This document shows positions 35,030 to 43,732 of a stretch of DNA of 64,000 nt, in pieces. Source of the stretch: Pseudomonadota bacterium (GTDB taxonomy: Bacteria; Pseudomonadota; Alphaproteobacteria; Acetobacterales; Acetobacteraceae); assembly GCA_021805565.1 (NCBI GenBank), contig JAJZFA010000006.1:1-64000 (forward strand). Reading direction: 5' to 3'. The position numbers were made by a program, and so were the translations under genes. How positions within the stretch are numbered: the first letter of the stretch is position 1; the number at the start of each line of letters is the position of its first letter. Below the pieces are notes generated by a model. That model worked only from the letters and a program-made list of their open reading frames with translations, ran no database searches and was not told the origin of the DNA.

Positions 35030-35974
35030 ATGCGGGAGACGATCGGCGTAATCGGCGGCGGCACCATGGGCCACGGCATCGCGGCGGCTTTCGCGGCGGG
35101 CGGACATGACGTCGCCATTTGGGAACCGGACGAGGGCCGGCGCGCCTTGATCCTGCCCGCGATCCGCGAGGCTTACACCCTGCTGACCGAGGAAGGCGTC
35201 CTGGGCGCCACCGACGCGGCCGCTGCCGAAGGGCGCGTGCATCTGGCCGGCGATCTCGCCGCGGCCGTCGCCGGCCGGGACTTCGTCGTCGAGGCGATCC
35301 CCGAACAGCTCGGCCTGAAACAGGCCTTGTTCGCCGATATCGACCGGCTTGCGCCGGCGCACGCCGTGCTTGCGTCCAACACGTCCAGCCTGCCGCTCGC
35401 GGCGATGATGGAGCCCCTCGGGGTGCTCCGCCGGGAACGGACGATGGTGACGCACTGGTATAATCCGCCGCTGATCATGCCGCTGGTGGAACTATCGTTC
35501 TTCGGCAATATGCCGGCGGACGTGTACGACAGCGTCTCCCGGATGCATGAAGCGATCGGCAAACGCACTGTCAAAGTGCTGAAGGATGTGCCGGGATTGA
35601 TCGCCAACCGCATTCAGCAGGCCGTCGCGCGCGAGGTGTTTTCCCTGATCGAGCAAGGTGTCGCGGACACCGCCGATGTGGAAAAAGCGCTGATGTTCGG
35701 CCCAGCTTTCCGGTACGCGACGACGGGGCAGTTAGAGATCGCGGATTTCGGCGGCCTGGATGTGTGGGCGGTGGTCGGCGACGCCTTGCTGGCCGTCATG
35801 GATGCGTCGAAGGAAGCCAGCCCGTTGCTGAAACGTAAGGTCGCCGGGGGCAAGTTGGGCGTAAAATCCGGCGAGGGATTTTTCACTTGGGATACGGCGA
35901 CGGCCGGGGACCGGCGGCGCGACTTCCTGCGCCGGCTGATCCATCAGTCGAAAGTATCGCGTACCTTCGGCTAA
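35030..35974 (+). CDS. 3-hydroxyacyl-CoA dehydrogenase family protein
   Basis: A 314-residue enzyme with an N-terminal Rossmann fold (IGVIGGGTMGHGIAAAFAAGG) and the C-terminal HAD domain. Active-site features are VEAIPEQ, SNTSSLPL, THWYNPPLIMPLVEL (catalytic His) and DVPGLIANRIQQAVAREV. It starts at ATG 35030 after AAAAGGTGCGGCA. It would oxidise a 3-hydroxy acid or acyl-CoA, or reduce the reverse substrate. No thiolase or hydratase gene lies in this operon, so it may act on a free acid. Confidence 0.9.
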   Translation: MRETIGVIGGGTMGHGIAAAFAAGGHDVAIWEPDEGRRALILPAIREAYTLLTEEGVLGATDAAAAEGRVHLAGDLAAAVAGRDFVVEAIPEQLGLKQALFADIDRLAPAHAVLASNTSSLPLAAMMEPLGVLRRERTMVTHWYNPPLIMPLVELSFFGNMPADVYDSVSRMHEAIGKRTVKVLKDVPGLIANRIQQAVAREVFSLIEQGVADTADVEKALMFGPAFRYATTGQLEIADFGGLDVWAVVGDALLAVMDASKEASPLLKRKVAGGKLGVKSGEGFFTWDTATAGDRRRDFLRRLIHQSKVSRTFG

Positions 35975-36039
35975 CCCGGTTCGGCTTAACGCAATAACGG
36001 CCGGAACCATTGTCGCCGGCCCAATAAAGGGAACGAATC

Positions 36040-36702
36040 ATGGAATTCTCCGATGCCAACGACTTGCTGAAGCCGGGCTATCTGGCTTTCGAGTCGGGCT
36101 ACAAAGATCTGGCGGGCGGCAAGAAGCTGGTCGCGGCACTGACCCGTATGCCGCGCTGCCGAGCCAAAATGGTGCATTGGTGGTTTTCCTGGCTTGGGGG
36201 TACTGATCAGTACAAATTGTGGCATCCGCGCGATCACGTTTTCTCGGACTGGGAAAACCGCGTCGATGGCAACTATATCGGCGCGAGTCACTTGGTGCAG
36301 GAATATCTGGCGGGATCCGACGGCCCACTGCACCGGCTGCGTATCGATTTTCACGAGCCATCGGAAACCTTCGACGCCGCCGCCTATCGGGCCGGCGGAG
36401 CGCTGGCCGTGTGCGCCCGCATCGGCGAAATGGAAGCGCCGGTTCACCATGGCCGGATGGTGCATTTCGTTCGCGACACCGATTACGGCTGCGAAATGCG
36501 CTCCCGCTTTTGGCTGGGGTTGCTGGCCGACCGGCAAACCGGGACACTTCTTCCCGAACATGTCGCGATCGGTTTGCGGAAGCAACATCTCAACGATGAG
36601 TTCGCGCGCCGGCTGCACCAGCACGCGACGGAGGAAATGGGCTATCTGGCCGAGTTGCTCCCCATTCTGTACCGGCAGGTGACAGGCGACGACAGCTTCT
36701 GA
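36040..36702 (+). CDS. DAPG hydrolase (PhlG)-like C-C bond hydrolase
   Basis: A 220-residue protein resembling the 2,4-diacetylphloroglucinol hydrolase family. Diagnostic segments are MVHWWFSWLGGTDQYKLWH with PRDH (about 44-66), GRMVHFVRDTDYGCEMRSRFW (Glu152) and the C-terminal HATEEM (His195/Glu199, the H-x3-E spacing of the PhlG zinc site). PhlG hydrolyses an aryl-acyl carbon-carbon bond. This version is shorter than PhlG (about 290), missing part of the N-terminus. Family call is good, exact substrate unknown. Confidence 0.75.
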   Translation: MEFSDANDLLKPGYLAFESGYKDLAGGKKLVAALTRMPRCRAKMVHWWFSWLGGTDQYKLWHPRDHVFSDWENRVDGNYIGASHLVQEYLAGSDGPLHRLRIDFHEPSETFDAAAYRAGGALAVCARIGEMEAPVHHGRMVHFVRDTDYGCEMRSRFWLGLLADRQTGTLLPEHVAIGLRKQHLNDEFARRLHQHATEEMGYLAELLPILYRQVTGDDSF

Positions 36703-36760
36703 ACGGACAACACATGGCAACGAACGCACAGGATCGCGCCCTGGACAGGGAAAGCAGCAC

Positions 36761-37687
36761 ATGACGGACGTTCTTCTGATCGACCCGGACGCGGACATCT
36801 ATGCGGCGGGAATTGCCGAGGCCCTGCCGGACGTCCGGGTGCATACCGATCCGGGTTCCGCTTCGGCGGCGCAGGTGGTGGTCGCGCTGGCGCATGCGAT
36901 CGATGCCGGTCTGGTGCGGGCGCTGCCGAATTTGCGATTCATCCAGGCGCTGACCACGGGCACGGATCATTTGGACGCGCTGCCGCTGAAACCGGGCGTC
37001 GCCATCGCGTCGGCGCGCGGCATTCACGGGCCGCAAATGGCGGAAATGGCGTTCCTGCACATGCTGGCGCTGGCTCGCGATTTCCCGGCGATGCGGGACA
37101 ATCAAGTGCGCCGCGCCTGGGTGCGCTGGCCGCAGCGCCTGCTGTTCGGCAAGACCGTGGTTCTGGTCGGCCTGGGTGCGATCGCCGAGGCGCTGGCGCC
37201 GCGTTGCCAGGCCTTCGGCATGCGCGTCGTGGGGGTCAGCGATGGGCGGCGACAGGCTCCTGGTTGCGACATCGTGCTGCCGCGTGGGGCGCTGACCCAG
37301 GCGGCGGGCATGGCCGATTTCCTGGTGGTGCTGGTGCCGCTCGCGCCCGCCACCGAACGGCTGATCGATGCCGCCGTGCTGGCGGCGATGAAGCCGGACG
37401 GAATGCTGATCAATCTGGCGCGCGGCCGCGTGGTGGATGAGGCGGCGCTGATCGCCGGGCTGCGCGCCGGACGGCCCGCCGGTGCCGGCCTGGATGTGTT
37501 CGAAACCGAACCGCTGCCGCCGGACAGCCCGCTGTGGACCATGCCGAACGTCGTGGTCACACCGCATCTCGGCGGCATGAGCGATATCTACGCTCGGCAG
37601 GCATTACCGCTGGTCATCGACAATCTACGAATTTGGCGGCAGGGCAATCCCGAACGGTTGCGTAACTTGGTAAGGATCGTTGCATGA
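36761..37687 (+). CDS. D-2-hydroxyacid dehydrogenase family protein
   Basis: A 308-residue NAD(P)-dependent enzyme. The Rossmann segment is GKTVVLVGLGAIAEALA (a G-x-G-x2-A variant). Catalytic Arg, Glu and His lie in INLARGRVVDEAAL, AGLDVFETEPLP and VVVTPHLGG. Such enzymes reduce 2-keto acids or oxidise D-2-hydroxyacids. It follows the DAPG-hydrolase-like gene by 58 bp and overlaps the M24 gene by 4 nt. Confidence 0.9.
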   Translation: MTDVLLIDPDADIYAAGIAEALPDVRVHTDPGSASAAQVVVALAHAIDAGLVRALPNLRFIQALTTGTDHLDALPLKPGVAIASARGIHGPQMAEMAFLHMLALARDFPAMRDNQVRRAWVRWPQRLLFGKTVVLVGLGAIAEALAPRCQAFGMRVVGVSDGRRQAPGCDIVLPRGALTQAAGMADFLVVLVPLAPATERLIDAAVLAAMKPDGMLINLARGRVVDEAALIAGLRAGRPAGAGLDVFETEPLPPDSPLWTMPNVVVTPHLGGMSDIYARQALPLVIDNLRIWRQGNPERLRNLVRIVA

Positions 37688-38880
37688 GCGGGCACCGCAT
37701 GGAAACACGCATCGGCGACGGCGAACTGGTCCGGCGATGGCAGGCGGTGCGCAAGGCGATGGCGGACCGGCAGATCGACGCGCTGGTCATGCAAGGACAG
37801 AACGACTGGATCGGTGGCTACGTCCGCTGGTTTACCGATCTGCCGGCGCAAAACGGCTATCCTCGCGGCGTGGTGTTTTTCGCCGATGCGCCGATGTCGG
37901 TGGTGGAGATGGGACCGGCCGGTCCGGCCCGCACCCTGCCGCCGGATGAGCCGCTGCATCGCGGCGTCGGCATGCTGATGACCACGCCCGCGTTTTTGTC
38001 GATCGCCTATACGCATGGCGACGAGGCCGCGCTGGTAGTAGCCGAACTGCGCCGGCACGGTTGCCGCCGCGTCGGCATGGTCGGCGAAGGCGGCATGGCG
38101 CACGGATTCGCCGCCGGGATTCGTCAGGGACTGCGCGACGGGCCGGCGACGATCGAAGACGCGACGCTGCTGGTCGATGCCATCAAGGCGATTAAAAGCG
38201 AGGAGGAAATCGGCTTGATCCGCCGGGCCGCCGCTTTGCAGGATACTGTGTTCGCGGCGGTGCTGGCTAATTTGCGGCCTGGGATGCGCGATCTGGATGT
38301 CACCGCCCTGGCGTGGCGGGAGGCTCAGGTGGGCGGCAGCGAGCAGGGCATTACGCTGGCCAGTTCGGCGGCGTCCGGTCAGCGCGCCAGCTTCCTCGGG
38401 CGGCATCTGCAAGGACGGCGGATCGCGGCGGGGGACCATTTCACGCTGCTGATCGAGGTGAACGGACCCGGCGGTTTCTACACGGAACTCGCCCGGACGG
38501 TCGTTTTGGGGCGTGCGGATTCCGGGCTGGTGGACGGGTTTGCCGCGATGCGGGCGGCGCAGGACCATACTTTGTCTTTGCTGCGCCCCGGCGTTGCCTG
38601 TGCCGCCGTCGCGGCCGCGCACGACGACTGGATGCGCGCCCACGGCTTGCCGCCGGAGCGGCGGCTTTACTGCCACGGCCAGGGTTACGACATGGTGGAA
38701 CGCCCGCTGGTGCGGCACGACGAGACGATGGCGCTCGCGGCCGGAATGAGCCTTGCGGTGCATCCAGGCTATGAAACGGACACGCTGTTCGCGGTGATCT
38801 GCGATAACTATCTACTTGGCGACGATGGACCGTCCGAATGCCTGCACCGGACGGAGAAGCGCATTTTCGAGGTGGGGTGA
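37684..38880 (+). CDS. M24/creatinase-fold protein with altered metal ligands
   Basis: A 398-residue pita-bread-fold protein like Xaa-Pro peptidase/creatinase, with an N-terminal creatinase domain (1-165) and a catalytic domain. The five metal positions (Asp, Asp, His, Glu, Glu in peptidases) appear here as Glu258, Glu268, His331 (CHGQGYDMVERP), His360 (LAVHPGY) and Cys373 (VICDNYLL). It is therefore unlikely to be a normal dinuclear peptidase. It may be a metal-free C-N hydrolase like creatinase or act in another chemistry. The ATG overlaps the preceding TGA. Last gene of the operon. Confidence 0.83.
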   Translation: MSGHRMETRIGDGELVRRWQAVRKAMADRQIDALVMQGQNDWIGGYVRWFTDLPAQNGYPRGVVFFADAPMSVVEMGPAGPARTLPPDEPLHRGVGMLMTTPAFLSIAYTHGDEAALVVAELRRHGCRRVGMVGEGGMAHGFAAGIRQGLRDGPATIEDATLLVDAIKAIKSEEEIGLIRRAAALQDTVFAAVLANLRPGMRDLDVTALAWREAQVGGSEQGITLASSAASGQRASFLGRHLQGRRIAAGDHFTLLIEVNGPGGFYTELARTVVLGRADSGLVDGFAAMRAAQDHTLSLLRPGVACAAVAAAHDDWMRAHGLPPERRLYCHGQGYDMVERPLVRHDETMALAAGMSLAVHPGYETDTLFAVICDNYLLGDDGPSECLHRTEKRIFEVG

Positions 38881-38946
38881 TCGCGGGCGTGACGCTCAGG
38901 CATCCCCTCGTTTTTCATTCAATCCGCCGTGTAACAAAAAATTTGA

Positions 38947-38989
38947 GGTCGCCAATTCAGGATTTTGAAGAAAAATCCGCATAGCGACC
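38947..38989 (+). terminator. Nested hairpin after the catabolic operon
   Basis: Outer arms GGTCGC (38947-38952) and GCGACC (38984-38989) enclose an inner stem GGATTTT (38960-38966)/AAAATCC (38972-38978) with a 5-nt loop. It lies 66 nt past the last stop. No terminal T-tract follows, so termination is likely but not certain; an RNA processing or mRNA stability element is possible. Confidence 0.4.
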
Positions 38990-39084
38990 GGCTATCCAAG
39001 TCTTTCTTTCGTTCCAATCCCGCTTGCGCCCAGGCGTTCGCTTCGGTTCGCGCCGCACTGGAATAGCGCAGCCGGGGTCTGGAT

Positions 39085-39205
39085 CGGACGGATTCTGGAG
39101 CACCGTCCGGTCAGGCTGGGGACGGTCGCCTTGGCGAACAAGATGGCGCGCATCGCGTGGGCGTCGATGACGCGCGAAGAGGTCTGCCGGGCGAAACGAC
39201 GTGCT
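39085..39205 (+). mobile_element. IS110-family transposase C-terminal remnant
   Basis: A plus-strand frame reads WIGRILEHRPVRLGTVALAN, KMARIAWASM and TREEVCR, matching the conserved C-terminal end of IS110-type (DEDD) transposases. Only about 40 codons survive and there is no start region. Part of the 750-bp gene-less interval 38881-39632. Confidence 0.7.
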
Positions 39206-39396
39206 ACCGCGGCGACGGAAACGGCGGCGTGCGCGCCGCGACTCAAGCCGAGCGATCCGCGGCCCGCAGGGCGCGGCGGAAGGCCACTACAGCGGCTGCG
39301 TCGGTGAAGCCGCCGATGGTTGTTCGATACCGCCGGGCCGCCGATCGGCGCAGTTGACCGGAACGGCGGGCTGACGCGGTGCAGACGTTGGCGGAC

Positions 39397-39549
39397 ATGT
39401 CAGACCGGTTTCAGGAGTGGCGGGACGATCTGCCCTCCAGCCTGGAAGACAGCCCGACGGCGGGAACGCTCGACGCCGTGCTGGAGCCGCGCGGTCATGT
39501 TGAAGATATTCAGGCAGTCGAGTTGCCAAAAGGCCTTGGACGGGACTGA
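39397..39549 (+). pseudogene. Short remnant of a small hypothetical gene
   Basis: A 50-codon frame (MSDRFQEWRDDLPSSLEDSP ... VELPKGLGRD, TGA) resembles the C-terminal half of small helical proteins with a D-x-Y/F-x-x-W-x-D-x-L-P pattern. Its usual N-terminal half is not in frame upstream. I treat it as a decayed fragment; it could still be expressed as a tiny protein. The rest of 39206-39632 holds nothing recognised. Confidence 0.4.
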
Positions 39550-39632
39550 CGGCGCTAACAGGTGGCACAAAAAGACGCACTCTGACTGACCAAATAGGGC
39601 TTGCTACTTCAGGGGCGGTGCACATAAGGCTG

Positions 39633-40856
39633 TTAGGATTTGATAAACGGGCAACCGCCGTCGGCCATCGGACGCCATGCATCGGCGGGCGCGATCGTTG
39701 CGATTTTGGTGCAAAAATCATGTGGATACCGAGCCTGGGAGGCGGGCTTGACCTGCCATAGGTACATGACGTGCATCACCCGTCCGTCCTGCCGTATTTC
39801 CACGTTGTCGTTGTAAAAATCGTTGATCGGCGTGGCTTTCATTTTGGCGACCACCGCGTCGCTATCGGTCGATCCCACCGCCTTGACCGCCTTCAGCCAG
39901 TGGTAGGCGGCGCAGTAACTGCCGGCGTGCAGCAGGCCGGGCACCGCGCCGTTCATTTTCGCGCCCCACCGCTTTGACCATGCTCGGGTTCGATCGGTCA
40001 TGTCCCAGTAAAACGAATCGGTGTAGTTCAGCCCGGCGCAAATGGTTTGACCAAGAGAATTCACGTCGCTGATCTGCATTAGCAGCGTCGCCAGTTTCGC
40101 GCCGCCTTTGGTCAGTCCGAACTCAGCGGATTGCTTGACGCAGTTTTGCAGGTCGGTGCCGGCATTTGCCAGGCCGATGACTTTCGCGCCCGATGCCTGT
40201 GCCTGGACCAGATACGACGAGAAATCGGCGGTGCCCAGCGGTGCGCGAACCGCGCCCAGCACGGTGCCCCCGGCCGCCTTCACCGCCGCGATCGTGTCGC
40301 GTTCCAGCGCATAACCGAAGGCATAATCGGCGGTTATGAAGAACCATGTGTCACCGCCGGATTTGGTCAGCGCCGTGCCGGTGCTGTGCGCCAGGGCGTA
40401 CGTATCGTATGAAAATTGCATGCCGTACGGCGAGCACTGCTTGCCGGTGAAGTCCGAACTGGCGGGGCCGGTGACCAGATAGATTTTTCTCTTGTCGCGA
40501 CAGACCTGTTGAATCGCAAGACCGGAGGAACTGGCCGCGCCGTCGGCCAGTACATCGACCTTTTCGTCGTCGATCCACTGGCGCGCCAGCGACGTGGAGA
40601 TATCGGGCTTGTCCTGGTCGTCGGCCTGCAAGATCTGGATCGGACGGTCCAGCACCGACCCGCCGAAATCGGCGATTGCCATTTCGGTCGCCACATGGTT
40701 GCCGGGGCCGCCGACATCGCGATACGGACCGCTCATGTCCGACAGCAGCCCGATTTTAACCGGTTGGGAACTGCTTTGCGCCCGGATGAGTGCCGGCCGG
40801 GCCAGCGGTGCGGCTGTCAGCCCGCCGATAAAAATACGGCGTGAGAGTTTCGGCAT
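39633..40856 (-). CDS. Tat-exported Liv-type substrate-binding protein (orphan)
   Basis: A 407-residue type I periplasmic binding protein with a clear twin-arginine signal (KLSRRIFIGGLTAAPLA, cleavage near IRAQ). The mature part begins VKIGLLSDMSGPYRDVGG and contains QADDQDKPDIS, WFFITADYAFG and DFSSYLVQAQASGAKVIGLA. It is clearly paralogous to the binding proteins at 6740 and 58927 but has no permease or ATPase genes beside it. Divergent from a ThDP decarboxylase by 114 bp, suggesting that it captures that pathway's substrate, perhaps an aromatic acid. That is inference. Confidence 0.9.
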   Translation of the reverse strand: MPKLSRRIFIGGLTAAPLARPALIRAQSSSQPVKIGLLSDMSGPYRDVGGPGNHVATEMAIADFGGSVLDRPIQILQADDQDKPDISTSLARQWIDDEKVDVLADGAASSSGLAIQQVCRDKRKIYLVTGPASSDFTGKQCSPYGMQFSYDTYALAHSTGTALTKSGGDTWFFITADYAFGYALERDTIAAVKAAGGTVLGAVRAPLGTADFSSYLVQAQASGAKVIGLANAGTDLQNCVKQSAEFGLTKGGAKLATLLMQISDVNSLGQTICAGLNYTDSFYWDMTDRTRAWSKRWGAKMNGAVPGLLHAGSYCAAYHWLKAVKAVGSTDSDAVVAKMKATPINDFYNDNVEIRQDGRVMHVMYLWQVKPASQARYPHDFCTKIATIAPADAWRPMADGGCPFIKS

Positions 40857-40970
40857 CGACCCTGTCTTCCCTGTACGATTTGCCCTATTCGATTCGCCGG
40901 GCCGCTTGATTTGTCGCGGCGCGCCTTGTAGCCAAACAAGACTATTTGCCGCGTCCGATAGGAAAAATCC

Positions 40971-42647
40971 ATGCCCATGATGCCAGGAAAATCCGCCCTG
41001 CTGGAATTATTGAAGCAGGAAGGCGTCAGGATCATGTTCGGCAATCCGGGTACCACTGAATTGCCGCTGATGGATGCGTTGGCGACCGAACGCGATATCC
41101 GTTACATCCTGGCGTTGCAGGAAGCCCCCGCGATGAGTATGGCCGACGGGTTTGCTCAGGCATCCGGTCAGTGCGCCGTCGTCAATTTGCACGCGGCACC
41201 TGGCCTGGGTAACGCGATGGGGATGCTGTATGACGCCCAGAAGGCGGGATCGCCCATCCTGGTGACGGCCGGCCAGCATGAACAGCGGTTCAACTTCACC
41301 GAACCGCTGCTGATGGCGGATTTGCCCACGATCGCCCGCCCGTTCGTCAAATGGTCCGATGAGGTGCGGCGGCTGGAAGATTTGCCGCGCGCGATTCACC
41401 GGGCGGTAAAGACCGCGCTGGCGCCGCCGATGGGGCCGGTTTTTCTGTCGCTGCCCGGCGATATCCTGACTGACAGCGCCGATATCGATCTGGGCACGCC
41501 CAGCCGGGTGGCGACCGGAATTCGGGGCGATGCGCGCGCGATCGGGCAGGCGGCCGCCATCATCGCCAAGGCGCGCAGCCCGGTGATTATTGCCGGCGAC
41601 GCGGTGGCGCAGGGCGACGCCCTGGGCGAACTGGTTGCGCTCGCGGAAGCCCTGGGCGCGCCGGTCTATGACGAGGGCATGGCCAGCCGGGCGATGTTCC
41701 CGTCGTCGCACCCCCTGTATCGCGGGGCCCTGGTCCGTCTGCCGGCCGCGATTCGCGGCATGCTGGTGCAGCACGATCTGCTGGTGTCGGTGGGCGGCGA
41801 CTTGTTCACCCTGTCTCTGCCGGACGACGTGGAACCAATGCCGGAGAATTTTCCCGTCGTGCATCTGGATACCGATCCGTGGCAACTGGCAAAGAACTAT
41901 CCCGAACAGGTATCGATCTTGGGCGAGCCGAAGACGACGCTGCCGGAACTGACCGCGGCCATCCTGTCGGCTCGTTTGGCGGCCGACGCCGGAGCGGCCG
42001 TTCAGCGACTGGCCCACGTCAAGGCCGAAGGCATTGCAAGCCTGCAAAAGCTGCACGCGATGGCCGATGCGCTCAGCGAACGGCATCCGATCCACCCGCT
42101 GGCGCTGATGCAGGCGATCGGGCGGCTGCTGCCCGACGACGCGGTCGTTATCGATGAAACCGTTTCATCGGGAACCGGTTTGCGCCGCTTTCTAAAAAGC
42201 GACGATGCGCAAAGCTTCTACGGGCTGCGCGGCGGCGGCATCGGCTGGGGCCTGCCAGCGGCGATCGGGGTGAAACTGGCGTTGCCGCACCGGCCCGTGG
42301 TGGCGCTGATCGGCGATGGATCGGCGATGTACACCATTCAGGGCCTGTGGACCGCCGCGCGTGAAAACCTGCGGATGGTGTTCGTTATCATCAACAATTA
42401 TTCGTATCGCATCCTTAAGCAGCGCACCAACGCGATGAAGGGGTTAGCCGCCCAGGCCGACACCTATGTCGCGATGGACCTGGACAAGCCACGGATCGAT
42501 TTCGTTTCGGTTGCCCGCGGTCTGGGGCTGACCGCACACAAGGCCGCCACCCTGGCCGATCTGGGCGATCTGCTGGAACAGGCTCTGGCGGCGGACGGTC
42601 CCACGCTGATCGATGTCGAGGTCGATCGATCCTGGAAGCCGGTGTGA
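40971..42647 (+). CDS. ThDP-dependent decarboxylase, benzoylformate decarboxylase-like
   Basis: A 558-residue three-domain thiamin diphosphate enzyme. Glu51 (ALQEAPAM) is the cofactor-activating Glu. His74 in VNLHAAPGLGNAMG matches the active-site His of benzoylformate decarboxylase. FGNPGTTELPL replaces the catalytic Ser with Thr. The ThDP/Mg motif runs from GDGSAMYTIQGLW to VIINNYSYRIL. It should act on a 2-keto acid, probably aryl-substituted, giving an aldehyde or a carboligation product. It overlaps a small secreted protein gene by 1 nt, with an SDR following. Confidence 0.87.
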   Translation: MPMMPGKSALLELLKQEGVRIMFGNPGTTELPLMDALATERDIRYILALQEAPAMSMADGFAQASGQCAVVNLHAAPGLGNAMGMLYDAQKAGSPILVTAGQHEQRFNFTEPLLMADLPTIARPFVKWSDEVRRLEDLPRAIHRAVKTALAPPMGPVFLSLPGDILTDSADIDLGTPSRVATGIRGDARAIGQAAAIIAKARSPVIIAGDAVAQGDALGELVALAEALGAPVYDEGMASRAMFPSSHPLYRGALVRLPAAIRGMLVQHDLLVSVGGDLFTLSLPDDVEPMPENFPVVHLDTDPWQLAKNYPEQVSILGEPKTTLPELTAAILSARLAADAGAAVQRLAHVKAEGIASLQKLHAMADALSERHPIHPLALMQAIGRLLPDDAVVIDETVSSGTGLRRFLKSDDAQSFYGLRGGGIGWGLPAAIGVKLALPHRPVVALIGDGSAMYTIQGLWTAARENLRMVFVIINNYSYRILKQRTNAMKGLAAQADTYVAMDLDKPRIDFVSVARGLGLTAHKAATLADLGDLLEQALAADGPTLIDVEVDRSWKPV

Positions 42648-42967
42648 TGCGCGGGCTTTCGGCGGTCATGCTGGTCCTGGCCTGCCATCCGGCGCTGGCC
42701 GTTTGCGACCTGAGCCAGGTCGTCGGATATCAACTGGTCTTCGGCAAGACCATTCAGGGCTATATCGAGGACGGCAAACAAACGAGCGGGTTCGAGGGCT
42801 GCACGCGCGATCGGGTGCTGGTGTTCACCGACAACACCGGGGTCCGTTGCAAGGACACGTTGTTGCACTCCGCCCGGTTGCCAAAAGCCTACCTGTTCGC
42901 CCGTAGCGCGAACGACATGAAGCTGTGCGTCGATGACGACATGTACGACGTGGCGCGGCCGAACTGA
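42647..42967 (+). CDS. Small secreted hypothetical protein
   Basis: A 106-residue protein with a Sec signal peptide (MRGLSAVMLVLACHPALA, cleaved before VCDLSQ). The mature part is about 88 residues with four Cys (VCDL, GCTRD, RCKDT, LCVDD), suggesting two disulfides in the periplasm. The ATG shares its A with the TGA of the decarboxylase gene (TGATG), so it is translationally coupled. I do not recognise the family. Confidence 0.7.
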   Translation: MRGLSAVMLVLACHPALAVCDLSQVVGYQLVFGKTIQGYIEDGKQTSGFEGCTRDRVLVFTDNTGVRCKDTLLHSARLPKAYLFARSANDMKLCVDDDMYDVARPN

Positions 42968-42991
42968 ACAGCATATCGGGGAGAAACGATC

Positions 42992-43717
42992 ATGGCACGT
43001 TTGACTGGACGGAAAATCCTGATCGCCGGCGGCGCATCCGGCATCGGGCAGGCAACGGCCGAATTGTTCCGGCGACACGGTGCGGCGGTCGCGGTCCTGG
43101 ACCGTTCGGCCGGCGAGTGGGACGGTCTGTTCGTTCGGGGCGATGTCGCCGATGCGGTTTCGGTTGGCAAGGCCGTTGAGGCGGCCGGGGCCGCGCTGGG
43201 CGGGCTGGACGGCGTGGTCAACGCCGCCGGCATTTTCTCGGCGGCCGGTCTGGCGGACACGTCGGCCGATCTGTTCAGCCGCACCCTGGCGGTCAATCTG
43301 CTGGGCACATTCCTGGTCGTGCAGGCGACCGCGCCGCTTTTGCTGGCGTCCGGTGCGGGTGCGACCATCGTCAATATCGGCTCCGGCGTCGGTATTACCC
43401 CGACAGGACCGGGCAGCACGGCGTATGTCGCGTCCAAGGGCGGAGTCATCGCCATGACCAAGGCGCTGGCGATGGAACTGGCGCCGTCCGTCCGGGTCAA
43501 TGTCGTTTGCCCCGGCGCGGTGGACACGCCCATGACCCGGTCGTTTCTGCGCGACGCATCCGGGGCGGTCGATCCGGCGTTGGCCAATCGCTATGCGTTG
43601 CGCCGGCCGGCCCAACCGGACGAACTGGCGGCCGCGATTCTGTTTCTGACCTGTGCCGAATCGTCCTTTGTCACCGGCATCGCGCTGCCGGTCGATGGCG
43701 GCCGCACGTTTCACTGA
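42992..43717 (+). CDS. SDR family oxidoreductase
   Basis: A 241-residue classical SDR with GGASGIGQA (about residues 13-21), NAAGIF, a catalytic Ser in NIGSGVG and Tyr/Lys in YVASKGG. It ends VDGGRTFH. A GGGGAGAAACGATC leader precedes the ATG. Downstream of the ThDP decarboxylase and probably in its operon, it could reduce or oxidise the aldehyde/alcohol product. It converges on an AlkA-type gene with a 15-bp gap. Confidence 0.92.
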   Translation: MARLTGRKILIAGGASGIGQATAELFRRHGAAVAVLDRSAGEWDGLFVRGDVADAVSVGKAVEAAGAALGGLDGVVNAAGIFSAAGLADTSADLFSRTLAVNLLGTFLVVQATAPLLLASGAGATIVNIGSGVGITPTGPGSTAYVASKGGVIAMTKALAMELAPSVRVNVVCPGAVDTPMTRSFLRDASGAVDPALANRYALRRPAQPDELAAAILFLTCAESSFVTGIALPVDGGRTFH

Positions 43718-43732
43718 CAGACATGTCCCCGG

